Below are positions 62,417 through 64,000 of a stretch of 64,000 nucleotides of DNA, one piece after another; the first letter of the stretch is position 1, and every line of letters begins with the position of its first letter. This DNA is from Tillus elongatus (taxonomy: Eukaryota > Arthropoda > Insecta > Coleoptera > Cleridae). The stretch is taken from NCBI GenBank assembly GCA_964006375.1, contig OZ023269.1, forward strand, positions 62,001 to 126,000. The letters run 5' to 3'. Both the position numbers and the translations under genes were made by a program. The notes beneath the pieces are model-generated. The model worked only from the letters and a program-made list of their open reading frames with translations. It was not told the DNA's origin and did not search any database.

Positions 62417-63420
62417 GTGTGTGTGTGTGTGTGTGTGCATCACACTGATAACTCAAAAAATAGGAGTCCGGTTTTGATCAAATTTGTAAGTGCGCTCTTT
62501 TTGCAAGTGGCTTGAGTAACTTCGTTAGCTAGGAAAATCGGACCAGTTTTTTCAGGAAATTTTGTTTTCTTTCAGAAAATTTTGGTATCTCTGGAAATAA
62601 CAAAGCTATGGCAACCAAATTTGGTAGGCGGGTTTATATTATAAAAAGTATACTAGTGCCAAAATTTTGATCTCTAGGTTAAAAGAACAAAAAACCATAA
62701 AGAAAAAAAGCTGATGACCATAAAAACGCACAAAACCACCTTATTTTGTGTCAATAACAAAATCTATTGTATTTCACAGACAGAGAATAACATGTTTGGC
62801 GCAAAAAGCTCCAGAATTACCAGAAAAAATTACTTTGAAATTTTTATAGTTTTTTTTAAACGTCAAAGTCGCGATTTAAAACTTCAAAATCGGCAACTTT
62901 TGGGCAAAGAACCTAAAAAAAATATGGATTATGTAGAGAAACTACCAAGAACGGTGTTTTACAAAACCTTAAGTTGCAGCATCAACTGTCTTTATCCTTC
63001 ATTTTAATAAAATATTTGCAGAAAATTCATTTCAAATACTCTTTCTCTGATGCTTTGGCAGTGTTTTAGTTATAGAGGTTATGGTTTAATAGTCTATAAT
63101 TTTGTAGAAAAAATTAACCAATGAGGAGGACACCAGGACTTTTGAACAGATTTCTTCAAATGACCACGAACTAGGCCCCTTAGAACCCATGTCCGGGGTT
63201 AGTTTCAGTTTTATCTGTTTACATATATACAGGGTGATGCATATCTACGGTTAAGCTCAATATATCCGTTATTATACAAGATACGAGAAAAAGTTGTGTA
63301 TGTTAATTCTACGGCGTCTTGAGCTGCATCTTATAAAATTATTTTTACAATCTCAGGGTGGCCCATATTTTTTTGTAATCGAACACGCCTTATATTGTTG
63401 CACTTTTGCATTTTTTTATT
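62244..63420 (-). repeat. HINE-like long-form copies, reverse
   Basis: A diverged hairpin and arm near 62244, (AT)n 62334-62410 plus (GT)n, ATCACACTGATAACTC block, and the long extension (GTCAAAGTCGCGATTTAAAA). Then comes a second arm (63110-63220), the CAGGGTGATGCATATCTACG core at 63229 and the extension to about 63400. Confidence 0.75.
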
Positions 63421-63551
63421 GTATTATAGGTTATAGGAAGTTGACATTGACATATGTCACAAGACACGGAATATATAACCATAGATTATTACAACATCTT
63501 TCCCCCAAGATATTTTGTATTAGTTAATAACAATTCATTTTTTACACTATA

Positions 63552-63902
63552 TTAGTGAATTTTCGTAGAAAAAATTCACCAATAGGGAGATCCCGACGTT
63601 TGAATTTTGAAATTTTTTGCAAATGAGCGCGAACTAGGACCCCTAAAACCCATATCCGGGGTCAGTTTCAATTTTTATATATATGTATATATATTTTGAG
63701 TTTTCATTTGAAAAAAATTTTTATCTCAAAAAATAAAAAAGCTATGATAAACAAAATTGGTAGGTAGGTTTACGATATAAAAAGTAAACTACACACAAAA
63801 ATTTAGATTTCTATGTTATAAGAAAAAAAGTAATAATAAAATATTTTATGCCAGATCATTTCTATGAAAATTCACTACCATAACGCACTTGCTGTGTCCA
63901 GG
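63552..63902 (-). repeat. HINE-like repeat, compact complete reverse copy
   Basis: 351 bp from TTAGTGAATTTTCGTAG at 63552 to the inverse of the CTGGAC end (GCTGTGTCCAGG) at about 63902. It has only a very short TATATATGTATATATA core and one tandem unit, so it is a minimal member of the family. Confidence 0.85.
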
Positions 63903-64000
63903 CTTTTTTATTATTTAGTATATCATAAGAATATACTATCCTAGCAATTTAGAAAGCTAATCTGTCAACTGGTTTCCTTATTCTACTCTGTCCTGAACAG

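Overview
This is a eukaryotic, AT-rich, repeat-packed window, almost certainly from an insect. Two ordinary host genes are broken into short exons with GT..AG introns. Everything else recognisable is transposable elements or microsatellite. The mix of elements (Jockey, LOA-like, Tx1/L1-like and other LINEs, a Penelope-like element, mariner, Tc1 and piggyBac relics) fits an insect; I cannot fix the order from sequence alone. There are no bacterial operons, rRNA genes or CRISPR arrays.

Host genes. (1) A minus-strand FKBP2-type peptidyl-prolyl isomerase of the ER lumen. Exon 1 is 35631-35446, exon 2 is 35228-35116 and exon 3 is 15607-15463. The joined reading frame has 147 codons, with a signal peptide at the start and an ER-retrieval-like tail REDL. 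Its second intron is about 19.5 kb and filled with mobile elements. (2) The 5' part of a plus-strand p62/SQSTM1/ref(2)P autophagy receptor, with coding exons at 59390-59552, 59620-59739 and 61685-62120. It carries a PB1 domain and a ZZ zinc finger. The C-terminal exons (LIR, UBA) must lie beyond the window.

Mobile elements, left to right: mariner relic (1-230), decayed Jockey LINE (524-3465), mariner 3' fragment (about 3466-3760), piggyBac N-terminal relic (5284-5800), Tc1 relic (about 6585-7510), an unrecognised RS-rich decayed reading frame (8640-10065), a LINE ORF1 relic (13394-13925), a LINE C-terminal relic (15865-16390), two full-length Tx1/L1-like LINEs (21553-27253 and 27306-33126), a LINE fragment beside FKBP2 exon 2 (33310-35105), a Penelope-like element with a hammerhead ribozyme (37690-38825), a gag fragment (42924-43129), a LINE 3' end with an (ATT)n tail (45870-46638), a mariner element with both termini (46739-47978), a full-length LOA-like LINE with a 12-bp target-site duplication (48231-53461), a mariner-type transposase relic (54895-55690) and a truncated second LOA-like copy with its own duplication (57496-58764).

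One dispersed repeat family dominates the window, with about twenty full or partial copies. It has a CTGGACGCAGC start, a subterminal inverted repeat, an optional 140-bp tandem block, a central (AT)n or (AC)n microsatellite, and a hairpin ending in CACTAA. The architecture resembles Helentron-associated elements (HINE/DINE-1 type). Copies are called 'HINE-like' below, and 'forward' means starting from the CTGGACGCAGC end.

The most interesting structure is at 19950-33308. One HINE-like copy carries a long (AC)n tract, and two clearly different Tx1-like LINEs sit head-to-tail in it, each with a (TAA)n tail running straight into (AC)n. This suggests a LINE lineage specific for (AC)n microsatellites. 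Other elements have likewise landed in HINE-like microsatellites (a TA-targeting mariner in an (AT)n tract), so the family seems to act as a landing platform.
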